Shown: positions 12,408-25,268, numbered from the stretch's first letter. The stretch: 64,000 nucleotides of DNA from Hanleya hanleyi (GCA_036873755.1 JAVTVY010019554.1:18202-82201), one strand, 5' to 3'. The notes: generated by a model not told the origin, from the sequence alone. Numbers and translations: made by a program.

Positions 12408-12560
12408 CAGGTCCGTACGCAGGATTTCTAGCAGGGGGGAGGGGGGGGGTGCGATTTTATATAAAGCGGAACGTGAGCGCTACAAGCGCGCCACGCTAGG
12501 GGGGTCCGGGAGCATGCACCCCCCTGTAAAAATTTGAAATTCTAGACTTCATTTGGCGCA
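12408..12560 (+). repeat. Dispersed repeat with G-run and palindromic core
   Basis: The stretch runs GGTCCGTACGCAGG, then a G-rich run, then GAACGTGAGCGCTACAAGCG, then GGGGGTCCGGGAGCATGC followed by CACCCCCC. A related piece in reverse orientation lies at 15429-15466. It resembles a low-complexity repeat I have seen in many marine invertebrate genomes. The family name is unknown to me. Confidence 0.5.
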
Positions 12561-12725
12561 TTCTAGCGCTTTCTAAGGGGAATATAGTGCTCTAATATAG
12601 CTGCTGCTGTGTTGTTTTTATAGGGTCCAAAAACGTGAAAATAACTGAAAAGTCTGAACCATATGGGGAGACATAAGTAACAACAACGGTCGTTAATTCA
12701 GGTAAAAATACAAGCAATACTATAG

Positions 12726-12902
12726 CACGCTTAAAACTAAAGTGTTGAAACTTACTCGTAAAGTGTTGAAATAACCCTTTAAGTGTTGAAATAACCCTGT
12801 GTGTCCACAGGGACTGCTCTTTAAGTGTTGTCCCTGCGGACACACTTAAAGGGTTATTTCAACACTTTACGAGTAAGTTTCAACGCTTTAGTTTTAAGCG
12901 TG
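12726..12902. mobile_element. Foldback MITE, arms of about 62 bp
   Basis: The arm 12726-12788 (CACGCTTAAAACTAAAGTGT onward) matches the reverse complement of 12842-12902 with very few differences. The arms include GTTGAAACTTACTCGTAAAG and AAATAACCCTTT. A 53-bp spacer contains a further GTGTTG repeat. TAG lies immediately outside both ends. It is non-coding. Confidence 0.85.
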
Positions 12903-13340
12903 TAGCACTGATTTATTTCACTATTAATCATCACTGTTTTGTTGTGTTGTTGGACACACATAATACACGAGAAATATAACATTGGTCAATTATTTTTCGG
13001 TGAGACCAATCACTCCTTGAAGTGAGTACAATGATTCATGTTCCACCGAAGGCCAAGGTGAATACTTGTTTTTTTTCTGGAACATTTAACATATTAATTA
13101 CCGGATTAGATGCTGCCAACCATTACGTCCCTGATAGAGACCTTACTTGTCGTCATTTCGAACAAAATTACGTCACAGGAAAAGCTTTGTTCACTGAGTG
13201 AATATAACGTGACATTTATGTGGTGAAGGGGCCTACATGACTTTCCGTAAAATACCACGTGACGGCGAGTGGACCATCGAGCACCAATGTGCATGTGATA
13301 AATGATAGCAGAAATTTATTAACGCTTCTGAAGATAGTAA
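12903..13340. other. Non-coding, nothing recognised
   Basis: No exon, repeat or RNA was found between the foldback and the tail of the minus-strand LINE. Confidence 0.4.
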
Positions 13341-15300
13341 TCAGTTTCAGTTCAGTTTCAGTTTATTGTCATAAGAGTCAGCATAGCTGCTTTTCATCTT
13401 AGCACAAATAATATACATATATACATTAAGGGGATAAAACAAAATATAGTTAAACAACAAAATATGGATAAAAACAAATGAAAACATGACATACTATTAT
13501 TGCTTTGGTTATGATAGAATATATGCATCACTAAGATATTAAAACGGTTCTACGTGACTTAAAATATGATTTTTACAATGTCGTTTAAAAGTTTGAATTG
13601 TTCCACAGCTCTGGATCTCATTTGGGAGGCTGTTCCAGCACAACTCCCCAAGATGGGTCAATGAATTTTTGAAACAATTTCCTCGAAAAAGGCCGTTTAC
13701 AGCATTTCTGGTGTTGTGAGGGTGAACATCCCAAGCAAGTTTGAAGCAATTTTGTAAGTGAACAGGCATTTCCTTGTTCAAAGTTTTCCAAACAAGTACA
13801 CATCTATTAAAATAAAAACGCTGTTTCACACTTAACCATTTGCATTCTCGTAACATATCAACTCGGTGAGTTCGAGCATCACATTGCAATATTATCCTCA
13901 TAGCTCTATTTTGTATCCTTTGCAATCTACCAATATCACTAACATTTGCAACACTATAGACTGTGGAACAATAATCCAAGTGTGGTAGGACAATGGTGTT
14001 ATAGAGAGTAAATTTGGCATCCTTCGGAATAAAAGACCCGACTCTTTTCAGGACCCCAATACTCCTATTGAGTTTTTTGACTGTGTAGTTAACATGGTCA
14101 CTAAATCTTAAGCAGTCATCAATTTTGACACCTAGATATTTAATATTTTCACATTGAGAAATGGTATTATCACAAAGGGTCAGTTCCAGGTTCGTATCCA
14201 TATTTCTTTTCTTAGATTGTGTGCCGATCAACATAGCATTCGTTTTCTCGAAATGTATATAGGCTTAATCTATTTGCACGTAGCCACGTGTACACATTAG
14301 ACAGATCCAGCTGGATTTTTGCTTTGACAATTGTAATGTCTGAGTTAGCATAATAAATGGCTGTATCATCAGCGTACAGATTAGATTCACAGTGATCTAG
14401 GCAACAGGTAATATCATTGATATACAATAAGAATAACAGGGGCCCTAATACTGACCCCTGTGGGACACCCATGTTAACAGTTCGAGGCGTAGACATGAAA
14501 TCATTTGCTATCGTCACTTTTAAACAGATTTGTACAATGAAAACCATAGAAATTTAATTTGGAAAGAAGAATGCTGTGGTCGACTGTGTCAAACGCTTTA
14601 CGTAAGTCCAAGGCAACCATACCTATGAGCTTACCTTCATGGATTTTTTCATAACAATACTCAGTCAACCTATGCAAGCTAGTTTCGGTGGAGTGACCTT
14701 TTCTGAGCCCAGCTTGTGAATCATTCAATATGCCATGTTCCTGAATGAATTCGTATATTTGTTCATGAATAATTTTCTCTGAGTTTACAAAAAATTGATA
14801 AAATAGAAATAGGTCTATAATTGTTGGGGTCTGTTTTTGCGCTTGACTTAAGAATAGGCGAGACCCGTGCAGTTTTCCATTCCTGAGGGAACTGACCGGT
14901 AGACAGACATTTGTTTATTATTAAGGTCAGACTACTAGAAATACCTGGAGCTGCTATTTTAAGAAGATTGGATTGATAATTATCCAGCCCCTGCAGTAGC
15001 TTTTTTGGGTGATAAATTCACAGCCGTTTCAAAATATTTTCTTCACTAACCAAGTTAAAATTGAATGATGGGAAAGGGTTAGGAAACATTCTATGTAAAT
15101 AGTCGACAGGGGATATGGCGACAGATGGAATTTTGTCAGCTAATTTTTTCCCCACATCAATAAAAAATAAATTAAAACACTCAGCAATTCCAACAGGGGA
15201 ATTGCACATTTTTCCATTGATCTCTAGACCGGAAATACCGTTTCTCTCTGTTTTTTGAGGTAACAACTCTTTTGAGTTAGAGAAATGGGGCTGTCACTTT
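13341..15300 (-). mobile_element. Decayed 5'-truncated non-LTR retrotransposon (jockey/CR1-like)
   Basis: Read on the minus strand, this gives the RT N-terminal region, RT core, C-terminal region and 3' UTR. It ends in AATAAACTGAAACTGAACTG, a short-repeat tail at 13341-13368. The endonuclease is missing. The sequence is distinct from the plus-strand LINE at 8.5 kb. The 5' boundary near 15300 is approximate. Beyond it lies a small internal duplication (GGGCTGTCACTTTG / GGACTGTCACTTTG). Confidence 0.8.
13539..15290 (-). pseudogene. LINE reverse transcriptase, multiple frameshifts
   Basis: At least four frame segments are needed. 15290-15018 covers the RT N-terminus (FNLFFIDVGKKLADKIP). About 15017-14730 includes NNYRPISILS. 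14728-14501 has QAGLRKGHSTETSLHRLTEY and motif A VALDLRKAFDTVDHSIL. 14547-14212 has motif [21 protein letters not shown] and catalytic [11 protein letters not shown]. 14234-13539 is the 231-residue thumb/C-terminal part, with KYLGVKIDDCLRFSDHV and LPHLDYCSTVYS. All main RT blocks are recognisable but disrupted, so the copy is inactive. Motifs are those of the jockey/CR1/Rex1 group generally. I cannot fix the clade. Confidence 0.85.
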
Positions 15301-15428
15301 GAAAAGAGATAATATACAGAGAAACTGGACTGTCACTTTGCAAACTGATGTGAAGCGGGGTCGACGCAGAACTCAATAATCCTGAATATACCGAGTAACC
15401 GTAGGGCGGACCAAAAGTCAACTTTGTG

Positions 15429-15466
15429 CGAGCGGGGGGTCGAACCCCCCTGCGTACGGGCCTGGC
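15429..15466 (-). repeat. Fragment of the GC-rich dispersed repeat
   Basis: GCGAGCGGGGGGTCG, ACCCCCCTGCG and TACGGGCCTGG occur in order. The minus strand reads CCAGGCCCGTACGCAGGG, matching the start of the repeat at 12408. Confidence 0.5.
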
Positions 15467-15470
15467 CTCT

Positions 15471-15653
15471 GCTCTTAAAACGCAAATATTATATTAAACA
15501 TTGGAGGAGGGAAAGCATTTAGAAAGTGTTGTTTCGCCACTTTTTAAATGTTGGATGCAACAACTTAAAATGTGGGTGAATACAAGACTTTTTAAATGCT
15601 TTCCTTCCTCCAACACTCTTTTTGTTAAATCTAACATTTGCGTTTTGAGAGTA
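15471..15653. mobile_element. Foldback MITE, arms of about 60 bp
   Basis: The left arm CTCTTAAAACGCAAATATTA pairs with the right arm ending ACATTTGCGTTTTGAGAG. The inner parts GGAGGAGGGAAAGCATTTAG and TAAATGCTTTCCTTCCTCC also pair. The arms differ by small indels. The spacer contains a second, weaker inverted pair around GTTG..CAAC. It has no coding content. Confidence 0.8.
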
Positions 15654-18600
15654 TAAACCTGTATTTTATGCAAATTGTATGCAGTGCAGGGCTGTCTGAT
15701 GACTTCTTAACAGTGAAAAGATATTGAAACAATAGAAATGAATAGAGACCGACCCAATCAGCTATTTAACCAATTTCAAGCACTGCGCACGGTCCAGATA
15801 CGGGTACATATTTTTAAATATTGGCATATTAACCCTTGAGCAGATCATTTGTTATTGTACGTGTGCAACGGCATAACAAACCTGTTCCGACTCGGACATT
15901 GTGCGGTCAGTATCGGAATAAAATATTATATGCCGTAGCTTATGTTTTCTGTACCGTACTATAAATGGTCAGCAAACCACGTGTTATAATGGTTTCAGGG
16001 CAGATGTTGTATAACATTGTCTCAATGGAACACGAAATACATGGAATGATATAGTTTCTCAACATAAAGTTTTTTATTCAATTATCCAACATATGACATG
16101 GACTACAAAATACAAACAATCAAAAACAAAATGTAGCGCAGATTTCTTTGTTCGTTGAAGACATGACATGAAAACTTGGCTTAACAAAATATACATTTCA
16201 TAGTTCGTAATAATATCAGAAAGGAATACGGGGTAAAGGAAAATAATGCAGTGTAGTACGATACACCTATTTCGACGCACAAAACCTCGTTATCATATAG
16301 TTTCTGAATATCGATTTGTTTATTTACCTTTCCGACATTTCATATATCGTAGAAAAATTGTATGGGTAGGCCCTATACATAGATTTGGAACAAGAATTAC
16401 AAGAAAATGATTTCTAAGAAATTTTACATTTCACACTTCGTATTAATACCAGAAAGATATAAGAAATACGCAGCGTAAAGTAAGCTGAAGATAATATACT
16501 GTCATATACCTTGAATATTACAAATTCGCTGTATAAAACCTGCCCAGAGCTCGTCCAGCTTCTCAATCTGGTGACGGAGTTCGTAGGAAAGCAGTTTGAG
16601 GTACTCGTACCTTGCCTAAGTTCCTCATACGATTAAGCGTGAAGGTACGAGTAAGGCACACTGATTCAGGTGGAGATGCCACATTTTGCACATTAGGTAT
16701 GGGCATCAGACTCCTAAATAATTTACATGTTCGGCAGTATTAACAAAATTGTACATCGCTGATTCCCTAATTGTGTTTAGACATTCATCTTTCGACTGGA
16801 AGTAGTTTTATTTCATGCGCTACAAGGTGATAAACTTCTTGTCAAAAATTATCCGTCAAAATTTCAAGCTGTGCGCGCCTCTACACACGAGGTCCTTATC
16901 TCGCCCTTTTCTCTGCCTGCTGAAAGCAGTGCTCATGCCCCGCAAATAGTCCCCCGGCGAGGCATGTTAGCGAACAGTGAATCGAAATGAAATTTGCAGC
17001 TGAATAGAACATATACCATACTTGCCAGTGGCACCAACGGCTTTCTATTAATCGTTGCAATCTGGTCTTTGGCAGAGATTACGTGTACGGATCGGGGCTT
17101 TTTTTTATTTAGGAGCCTGAGGTATTTGGGATGTGTATAGACTAATAATAATGATGTTCCTGCAGCAGAGCCATATACCGTATTGCAATAGAATTATGTA
17201 CAAGTTCTTACAACTTATCAGGCCTTCTCCTAATTACAATGAAAGAAATTACAATTTGATGGCTTAATGAATACAATTTGGTAAAGGGTAAAATGGTGTA
17301 AAAGATATATATTTCAGTTAATCGTAACTACGTGTAACATGTGCTAGTCGTCGCACAATAAAATAAAACGCAAGTCCGGGATTGAGGGTGTGACTAAACT
17401 ATTTATTTACATGTAACCCGTTTTCCAGATTTTCTGATAATATAGGAATATATACAATATATACAAATGTACATATAACCAAATTGTGCATATAACCAAA
17501 ATTATAAACCCTCGGAAAAACCCTTTTTGTTCAAACAAAAAGAAAGAAAAAGAAAAGACAATCATTAGTTGCAGTTTAGTGTAGTACATGTACAAAACAT
17601 ACCGGAAACTATTAAGGAATATATTTTTGTAAACCTATGAACACTAATCATATCTTGATTTCAGATAAATAGACATGATATGTCCAGCAATTAGAAACTG
17701 ATTGATAACTGAAGCTTCATTAATTATGCAAACTGATAATTAATTGTTCATTAAAGTTTAGCTTTCCAAGTCATCTGATATTAGCGAAAGTTATTCAAGA
17801 TGTAGAATATCATCAAACACTATTATAAAACTTCATATTATAATTACAATATAAATCTAGAAGTGGATGACATCATTCAATAATATATATTTATTAAAAT
17901 AAACCTAGTTTATTTTAAAGTTGAAACACCATTAAGCCATATGTCCATACAGTAAACATGGGTTCAAGAACTAAAACAGATGGTCATTCAAGCTCACCCT
18001 GCAATGTTTACAACCAGCTACCAAGCATTCCTTCTCATACTCAATCAGGGAGTGCAGGTTTCTGTCCCCCTATCAATAAAATTCCCATAAATTAGGGAGA
18101 GAAACACATGGCTATAGACCCCAGATAGCCAGCTATGGAGAGCAAGCTGATCAATGGGTCGGGTTTCTTCAGGCAATCTCTAATTTAAGTCTGTATGGTA
18201 CTTAACTCTCCCACTCAATTTTGATACTAAATTCAGACAAATAAAGATATGAATGGATATAGAATCCTTCAAAAGGTGAAATAAACTGCACTGTATTTAT
18301 ACCAGAATTACATATAAACCATGTGGATTTGTCTGTTCGTAACTTCACTTCCAAGTACCATACTATAAAGTTATAATAGTTTAAGACTGCCTGAAGTTTC
18401 CTAAAACAACAAATATATGTATGTATTGATTATGCCTAACAGCATAATCAATTAAACTATCAAAATAACAACTGTATGCTTTATAATGTAAAACATATCC
18501 CCATTTATACATGTACAATGCATGTATAACCAGAACTAAATAAAACATCTTAACATTGTCAAACTTATTTTCTAGTTTTTCTATTATAACAATGCTACAC

Positions 18601-20706
18601 AATGTTATCATACACCAGAGATGAAGACTTATTTAAAGCTACAGTACTCTATAATACATGAACCAAACAGGGTACCACAAGCATTGCAAATGATCAAACT
18701 AAATATTGCTTATCGCCCTAGAGGTATCAACCAGAAATTACCAAACAGACAATTTCTTAACTTATGGTTCAAGTAATATAAAAAGAACTTACCAATGATG
18801 GCTGTCAGAAACAATAGAATACACAGGCTGCCTCAACACATGATATGAGTGGATGGAATGTGACTTATGAAAGAGCAGACATCTTCCTCCATTGCTGTCT
18901 TGGAATGGTCTCCTTGCCCATCCTAAACCATCGACTGAGTGCCCAAATATCAATGTGCCGTGTGAAATAGTCCAAAGTTCACTTAAGAAATAAATTGGAG
19001 TATTGTGCCATCTTGCCTCAAATCATATTTTGGAAGTCACAGAAAGTGAACTTAATCCCAAAACATCTTCAAAGCAAGATGGAAATGGCCTACTAATCAA
19101 TTCCAACATTAACTTGAAGTTGGTTAGAATGTATCCTTACGCAGTCCCCTTCCATGCTTGGTCCAGATGTTGGATAGTAATAAATCACTGGGTGACTTAT
19201 AGATACCAGGAGACTGGAGTTCAAAAGTGCAGAGTAAACTCCAGGATACAGTATAGCACCCTGTACACAGCTAATAAATGCTAATACTGGTAACAATATA
19301 TACATACTAAAGTATGTCTGTCACATACGTATATATATACTCTTACATATTATACATATATACATATAAAACTATAGAACAGTCAAAGAGCACAGACAAA
19401 TAATACACATATCATCATTACAATTAATAGGAACGTAGAATGTGCCAGGGGTGAGGGGTGTTTGTGGCATCAACAAAATCTGGCAGATTTTTTTTTTTAA
19501 ATATGCACACTTAAAGGTATTTCGTTTTCCTTGTTATTGAGGCTGTGATTGCCAAACAGAATAAGTTCCAGAAAAATTGAAAAAAACAAGTCGATAAGAG
19601 AATTAAATAATTCACTTCTTATATTGTCGAATCGTTTACAATAAAAGAAGTTATGATTAGAGTCTTCAAATTGCATATCGAATATGTAGATCAGGTTAGC
19701 CACCACGCCACATCGGTGCGCAGATCCCCATTCAAACCACTGTAATAGTTTCAGAGTCTGGCATGTAATGGTATTGATAATTTTCTGTCACCTGAATTAC
19801 AATATGTTAGAACAATAGGAAGTTTAACTGATAGACTCGATTATGAAAAATGAAAAGAATATCAGATCCATTACTTTCGTTCTGACGGAAATGGAAATCA
19901 TAGAACATGTATTTATAGAATGTGAAATCACAAAATATGTGGATTTGTGGCTAATGCAGAATACAGATGAACATATTCACCTGCATTTTGTCACTATAGG
20001 CCATTGCACTGGGCATTCCATTAATGTGTGTAGCTTTTGAGCTTATTATTTTGATTTTCAGCAAAAATTTGTTTAAGTTTGTAGATCGAGTTCCTGCTGT
20101 CGATGGTGTTTTACCATTGATTAAATATAATGTTAATATAGAATGAAGAAAAGATATACAAAATAAATACTTACAAAATTTGGACAAAAGTGGCTGACGA
20201 TGTGAGATTTCTTACTGGTTTTCTTGTTTCTCATGTTTTTTTTGTTTTTTTTTCTGTTTTTTTTTTATTTACTTATTTTGTTTTCTTCCATCTATTTATT
20301 TTCTTTGTTGGTTGTATTTGTATCTTTATACACATAACAGAATAACCATTTTTGTTGGAAAATGTAATTGAATGACAAATAATATTTGTTTTTTTTTTGT
20401 TTTTTTTTGATTAGGAATTTTTACATTATGTAGGTGAAGAAATAATTTTCAATATTTGGTAACCTGTTTCAGATCTTGTGTCTTATATAAAATTGGTATT
20501 ATGAGCAAGTTTATCTAGTTTATATTGTGTAGTGGCTGCCTTTCTACTTCGTTCATAGCAAGTGTACATATATAAATATTTTCTATGATTCTTTTTGTAG
20601 ATTACAAGACACACATTTGGAACCATTTCACTAGTAGTACTGTGGCACAATTGATTGAAATACAAAGTACCAAGTTCCAATATAAACCTCAAGTTGCAAG
20701 TCCAGG
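15654..20706. other. Long AT-rich non-coding stretch
   Basis: No exon with convincing splice borders and no known element was found. Poly(T)-rich tracts occur at about 20220-20420, and ATATAT-rich DNA near 19320-19380. The region may contain promoter or UTR sequence of the gene starting at 20707, but no motif supports a specific call. Confidence 0.4.
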
Positions 20707-21495
20707 ATGGCTGATTCAGCAGTGAGAGAGTGTGAACAGTTAACAGCGAATGGTGTACAATCAGGCAATGAAAACCCAAATTGGGAAGATGTGGAAGTGG
20801 GTTCCATCCAATCAAACGGTGAAAACCGGAATGCAGAAGATGTGGAGGTTCGTTCTATACAGTCAAATGATGAGAACCCGAATTGGGTAGCTGTGGATGT
20901 GGGTGCTGAACAATCAAACGATGGAAACTTGAATTTGGAAGTTGTGGAGGTGAGCTGTGCTCAATCAAATGATCAGAACCTGAATGTGGAACGTGTGAAA
21001 GAGGATTCGGTTCAATCAAATGAAGAGAACCCAGGCGTGGAAGCTGTGGAAGTGCATTCTATTCAATCAAATGATGAGGACTTTGATGCAGAAGTTCTGG
21101 AAGTGAGCTCTGTTCAATCAAACTATGAGAATTCAAATACAGAAGATGTGGGGTTGTGTCCTGTAGAATCAAACAGTGAGATTCAGGATTGGGAAGTTGT
21201 GGAAGTGGGTTCTGTTCAATCAAATAATGAGAACCCAAATGCGGAAGACGTGGATGTGATCCCTGTAGAATCAAACGATCAGAACCCGAATGTGGAAGCT
21301 GTGGAGTTGGGTTCAGTTGAATCAAATGTTGAGAATCCTGATTGGGAAGTTGTGGAAGTGATGGATTGGAGTCCTGATGACCATAGTAACGGAGATGATC
21401 AGCTTCATTATACTACAGAAGTCAGTGGTGATACAACTGAATTATCCAATATCCAGGATATGTGCATTGACAACAACAGTTCACATCACGCTCAG
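20707..21495 (+). CDS. Acidic protein with twelve 17-residue repeats, exon 1
   Basis: The start ATG has a strong context (A at -3, G at +4). The 263 residues encoded here consist of a 16-residue leader (MADSAVRECEQL...), then about twelve tandem units of 17 residues (residues 17-220, consensus VQSNDENPNWEVVEVGS), then an acidic Ser/Asp/Asn-rich tail. There is no signal peptide, membrane segment or Cys/His cluster. The exon ends in CACGCTCAG|GTTAGA (donor after 21495) in phase 0, and the reading frame past that point quickly stops. The underlying DNA is a diverged 51-bp tandem repeat. I recognise no family. The protein looks intrinsically disordered and strongly acidic. Repeats differ mostly at replaceable positions while the frame stays open, which argues for a real coding region. 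Exon 2 is proposed at 21632-21823. Confidence 0.6.
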
Positions 21496-21631
21496 GTTAG
21501 ATTTTGTATTAATTAGTTTCCAATATTGTGAATGTGAACACCTCAAAACCCAAGTACATGTGTGTGTGTGTTGTTTTTTTTTTGGTGTTTTTTTATGGGT
21601 GGGGGTTGGGTGTGATTACTTATAGCTACAG

Positions 21632-21823
21632 GGGAATTCATCCATGCCATCTGGAAATGAAATTCAAGAATATTTACCTAATATTTCACCAGTATCCTCG
21701 CCAGGGGAAAATCTAGCCTACATTAATGCTCGCATTGGTCATTTGATGAACTATAACCACAATTTGTTAGAAGAATTTATGTCAAGATCTGAAGTAGAGC
21801 TTTGTAGAAGGACCCATCTTTGA
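21632..21823 (+). CDS. Proposed terminal exon of the acidic-repeat gene
   Basis: An acceptor TTATAGCTACAG ends at 21631. The following frame is open in phase 0, the phase left by the donor at 21495, and gives 63 residues before TGA at 21821-21823. The segment is non-repetitive and includes EYLPNISPVSSPGENLAYI and a Leu/Arg-containing end LLEEFMSRSEVELCRR. The intron (21496-21631, 136 bp) is short, with a GT/T-rich tract ahead of the acceptor. There is no ATG requirement, so ordinary ORF listing misses it. If exon 1 instead splices to 25269, this would be an alternative 3' end. Confidence 0.5.
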   Translation, partial: GNSSMPSGNEIQEYLPNISPVSSPGENLAYINARIGHLMNYNHNLLEEFMSRSEVELCRRTHL

Positions 21824-22400
21824 GAAGATGGTGCCATACTTGTTTCTTAGATACTATGGGTATCATAAGATCACATAAGCAGGTCACTTTATGCTTGTTG
21901 CAAATTAAAACAGCTTGAGGAATCCATCAGACTTCATATGAAGTGATTTCTAGATCAATTGCAACGTGCATGTTAATATTGTGTCCTCACTGTTGGTACT
22001 GGTGATGAAATGTTTCTTACAACACACACTATGAAGCATATTTAGACCATTGTCACTTGATTGGTTGTTTAACATGACCTTAATTTTTTTAAATACACAT
22101 GCTAGAAAATATTTCTTCATTATTAATTATTGAATTGTAAAACAACTGTATACGAATATGAAGAAAATGAGTAGGTTTTACTCATGAAATTCAAATCCTT
22201 CATCTGACAATGGCTTTAGCTTAACTTCTCAACTACTGACACATTACATTACCATATATCCTTATTAGCTTACTGTGAGAAAGTTGATTTGTTAAAAATA
22301 GTCGATTTGCTGTGGCCTATTACCGATATTACTGAGAATGAATGAATACCAATTTTACAGCGATTTCATTATTTGGTAGTCTAACAATTCCATCTGTAAT
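21824..22400. other. Probable 3' UTR and spacer
   Basis: This is non-coding, AT-rich DNA following the proposed stop codon. No clear polyadenylation motif or element was recognised before the minisatellite begins. Confidence 0.35.
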
Positions 22401-23574
22401 CCTGTAAAACTCTGTGAGGTAACCTGTCAAACTCTGTGAGGTAACCTGTCAAACTCTGTGAGGTAACCTGTCAATCTCTGTGAGGTAACCTGTCAATCTC
22501 TGTGAGGTAACCTGTAAATCTCTGTGAGGTGACCTGTCAATTTCTGTGAGGTAACCTGTCAATCTCTGTGAGGTAACCTGTCAAACTATGTGAGGTAACC
22601 TGCCAATTTTTGTGAGGTAACCTGTCAATCTCTGTGAGGTAACCTGTAAATCCCTGTGAGGTAACCTGTGAAACTCTGTGAGGTAACATGTCAATCTCTG
22701 TGAGGTAACCTGTCAATCTCTGTGAGGTAACCTGTCAATCTTTGTGAGGTAACCTGTCAATCTCTGTGAGGTAACCTGTCAATCTCTGTGAGGTAACCTG
22801 CCAATCTCTGTGAGGTAACCTGCCAATCTCTGTGAGGTAACCTGTCAATCTCTGTGAGGTAACCTGTAAATCTCTGTTAGGTAACCTGTGAAACTCTGTG
22901 AGGTAACCTGTCAATCTATGTGAGGTAACCTGCCAATCTCTGTGAGGTAACCTGTAAATCTCTGTGAGGTAACCTGTCAATCTCTGTGAGGTAACATGTC
23001 AAACTCTGTGAGGTAACCTGTCAAACTCTGTGAGGTAACATGTCAAACTCTGTGAGGTAACCTGTCAAACTCTGTGAGGTAACATGTCAAACTCTGTGAG
23101 GTAACCTGTCAAACTCTGTGCGGTAACCTGTCAAACTCTGTGAGGTAACATGTCAAACTCTGTGAGGTAACCTGTCAAACTCTGTGAGGTAACCTGCCAA
23201 ACTCTGTGAGGTAACATGTCAAACTCTGTGAGGTAACCTGTCAAACTCTGTGAGGTAACCTGTCAAACTCTGTGAGGTAACCTGTCAATCTCTGTGAGGT
23301 AACCTGTCAAACTCTGTGAGGTAACCTGTCAATCTCTGTAAGGTAACCTGTCAAACTATGTGAGGTAACCTGTCAAACTCTGTGAGGTAACCTGTCGATC
23401 TCTGTGAGGTAACCTGTCAATCTCTGTGAGGTAACCTGTCAATCTCTGTGAGGTAACATGTCAAACTCTGTGAGGTAACCTGTCAATCTCTGTGCGGTAA
23501 CATGTCAAACTCTGTGAGGTAACCTGTCAAACTCTGTGAGGTAACCTGTAAAACTCTGTGAGGTAACCTGTCAA
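22401..23574 (+). repeat. 22-bp minisatellite, about 53 copies
   Basis: The unit is CTGTCAAACTCTGTGAGGTAAC. Variation is mostly CAAACTC/CAATCTC, CCTG/CATG and TGTC/TGCC/TGTA. The register is kept throughout with hardly any indels, implying recent expansion. The right third is enriched for the CAAACTC form and CATG variants, the left and middle for CAATCTC. The minus-strand frame over it (22735-22980) is a periodicity artefact. Confidence 0.95.
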
Positions 23575-25268
23575 CGTCTCCAATCGCATTCAGAACTCCA
23601 GATCGAATGGAAACCAAAAAGAGAGTATTTCATTGTCCCAATGACCAATAAAATTTGACTGTCAAATATTTCATCATCGCCAGTTTCAGTTTTTCGAAGC
23701 GCCGACTGGTCTGGTCTACTTCCATGTGCGAAAAGTGGTATAATATGTAGCACTGTACTCCTCTGATATGGTTCAATCATATCATTTTTGTTACCAGCAA
23801 ACCACGACAATATTTCATTTCATAGATATTATATTTTATAGGTACGGTATTATAGAGCTAGTATAATGCATGTATATGTACACCCGATTGGCCTTTATGA
23901 ACCTTTACTGTCACTTCACCTGTCTCCCGTCAAAGCCACCGCCTGTGAATATACCCTGTGTGTAAGATTGCAATCGGCACCAGGAGGGCGGGTCTAATAC
24001 ACTGTCAGATTGTTGGGGGTTTTGACGTAGTTAGGTCAAAAAGATCCAAAATGTTTAGGTCAAAGTGGAACTTGATCCACATTCCTTGAGTCCGTCACGT
24101 CTAAACCAAAAAATACCTGGTCAGTTTGACCCAAACCTTCTGATAGTGTGCGCTTTCAGGGCATACAACATTATCTAGGAAAGTTGTTCGACTTGAGAAT
24201 CAGGGTAATTATTTGAAGTTATTATCAGGCAGGTTGGGAATTTTAAGTTTTAAACAACTAGTTTCTACTCTTAATCCAGTTACATATCTTTGCTTCTCCT
24301 GATCGAACTTCGCCCAAGAAGTTCAATTTATTTATCATTGAAGGTACTAACTTTGTAACTTCATTTTTTTTCCTTCTAGGAATAATGTTCGGACTGACAA
24401 ATAATCACTTTATTTCAGATGTTTAACAAATAGTTAAGTGTACCATTCTGCCAACAAAACCATCTGTATACTTCTAAAGGAGATACAACGAAAATCATAT
24501 GGATTAAGAATACTGATCAGGGACACGGGTTCGATATCTTTTAAACATCGTGATATCCTGCCGGCACCATTGAAAACTGTTGACCGCCTCTTCCTTGCAG
24601 GAAACTAGCCTATTTTTGTGTGTATAGTAGGATTTATTCCTTTAATTTGGTGCTAATGCTATAACATCAATTAGGCCTTTGGACTATGAACGCGATAGAT
24701 ATTTAATGAACGAGAGCTGAATATTCAATGAATGACTAGAATCTTGTATTCTGATATATATAAGTACATGTAGACCTCTATTTGTGCATGTTTTAGTAAA
24801 TTTCTAAGACCTGTGTTTCATATTGTTTCTTGGACGTGAGGAAATATTCTAGGGTCGCCATTATGAATCTAAGGATGGGTAACCAGAAGCACAGCTATTG
24901 TTTATTAGATCTAACAAGGAACATGACAAGATATGCTAAATTTCCACACATGAACAAACCTGACTTTTGCGATTGTTGCAAGTAATTGACAAAAACGTTG
25001 AGTATCTGTTCCGTACGACACAGCAAAGAAAACACAAGATGTATTTAATTATTCTCACTAAGTTGTGTAATGTCTGGACAGCATTGGTAGGTGCCTTTTC
25101 AGCAATGCTTAAATAATACCAAAGGCTGTGCCATTTGTAATTTATCATCCAAAATGTTTAAATGTCCGGTAAAACACCAAAATAATTACCTATATGTAGG
25201 CGTTTTAATTTTTCATTTAGTTTCACCTTTAAATACACTTGAATAATACGTTTTATCTCTTACTGCAG
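23575..25268. other. Non-coding DNA upstream of the zinc-finger exon
   Basis: This is probably intron or upstream sequence of the exon starting at 25269, which is preceded by a good pyrimidine tract and CTGCAG. A weak MITE candidate sits at about 24000-24152. Nothing else was recognised. Confidence 0.4.
24004..24152. mobile_element. Possible small MITE
   Basis: ACACTGTCAGATTGTTGGGG on the left resembles the reverse complement of the right end, ACACTATCAGAAGGTTTGGG, with about five mismatches. TTAGGTCAAA repeats inside. No clean target duplication was found, so this is tentative. Confidence 0.3.

Noticed and set aside
22735..22980. Minus-strand frame with TGYLTEI repeats
   Set aside because: A translation of the 22-bp minisatellite only.
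22401..23574. CRISPR-like array
   Set aside because: The repeats are contiguous without unique spacers, and the DNA is clearly eukaryotic. The same applies to the 62-bp array at 30346-30965.
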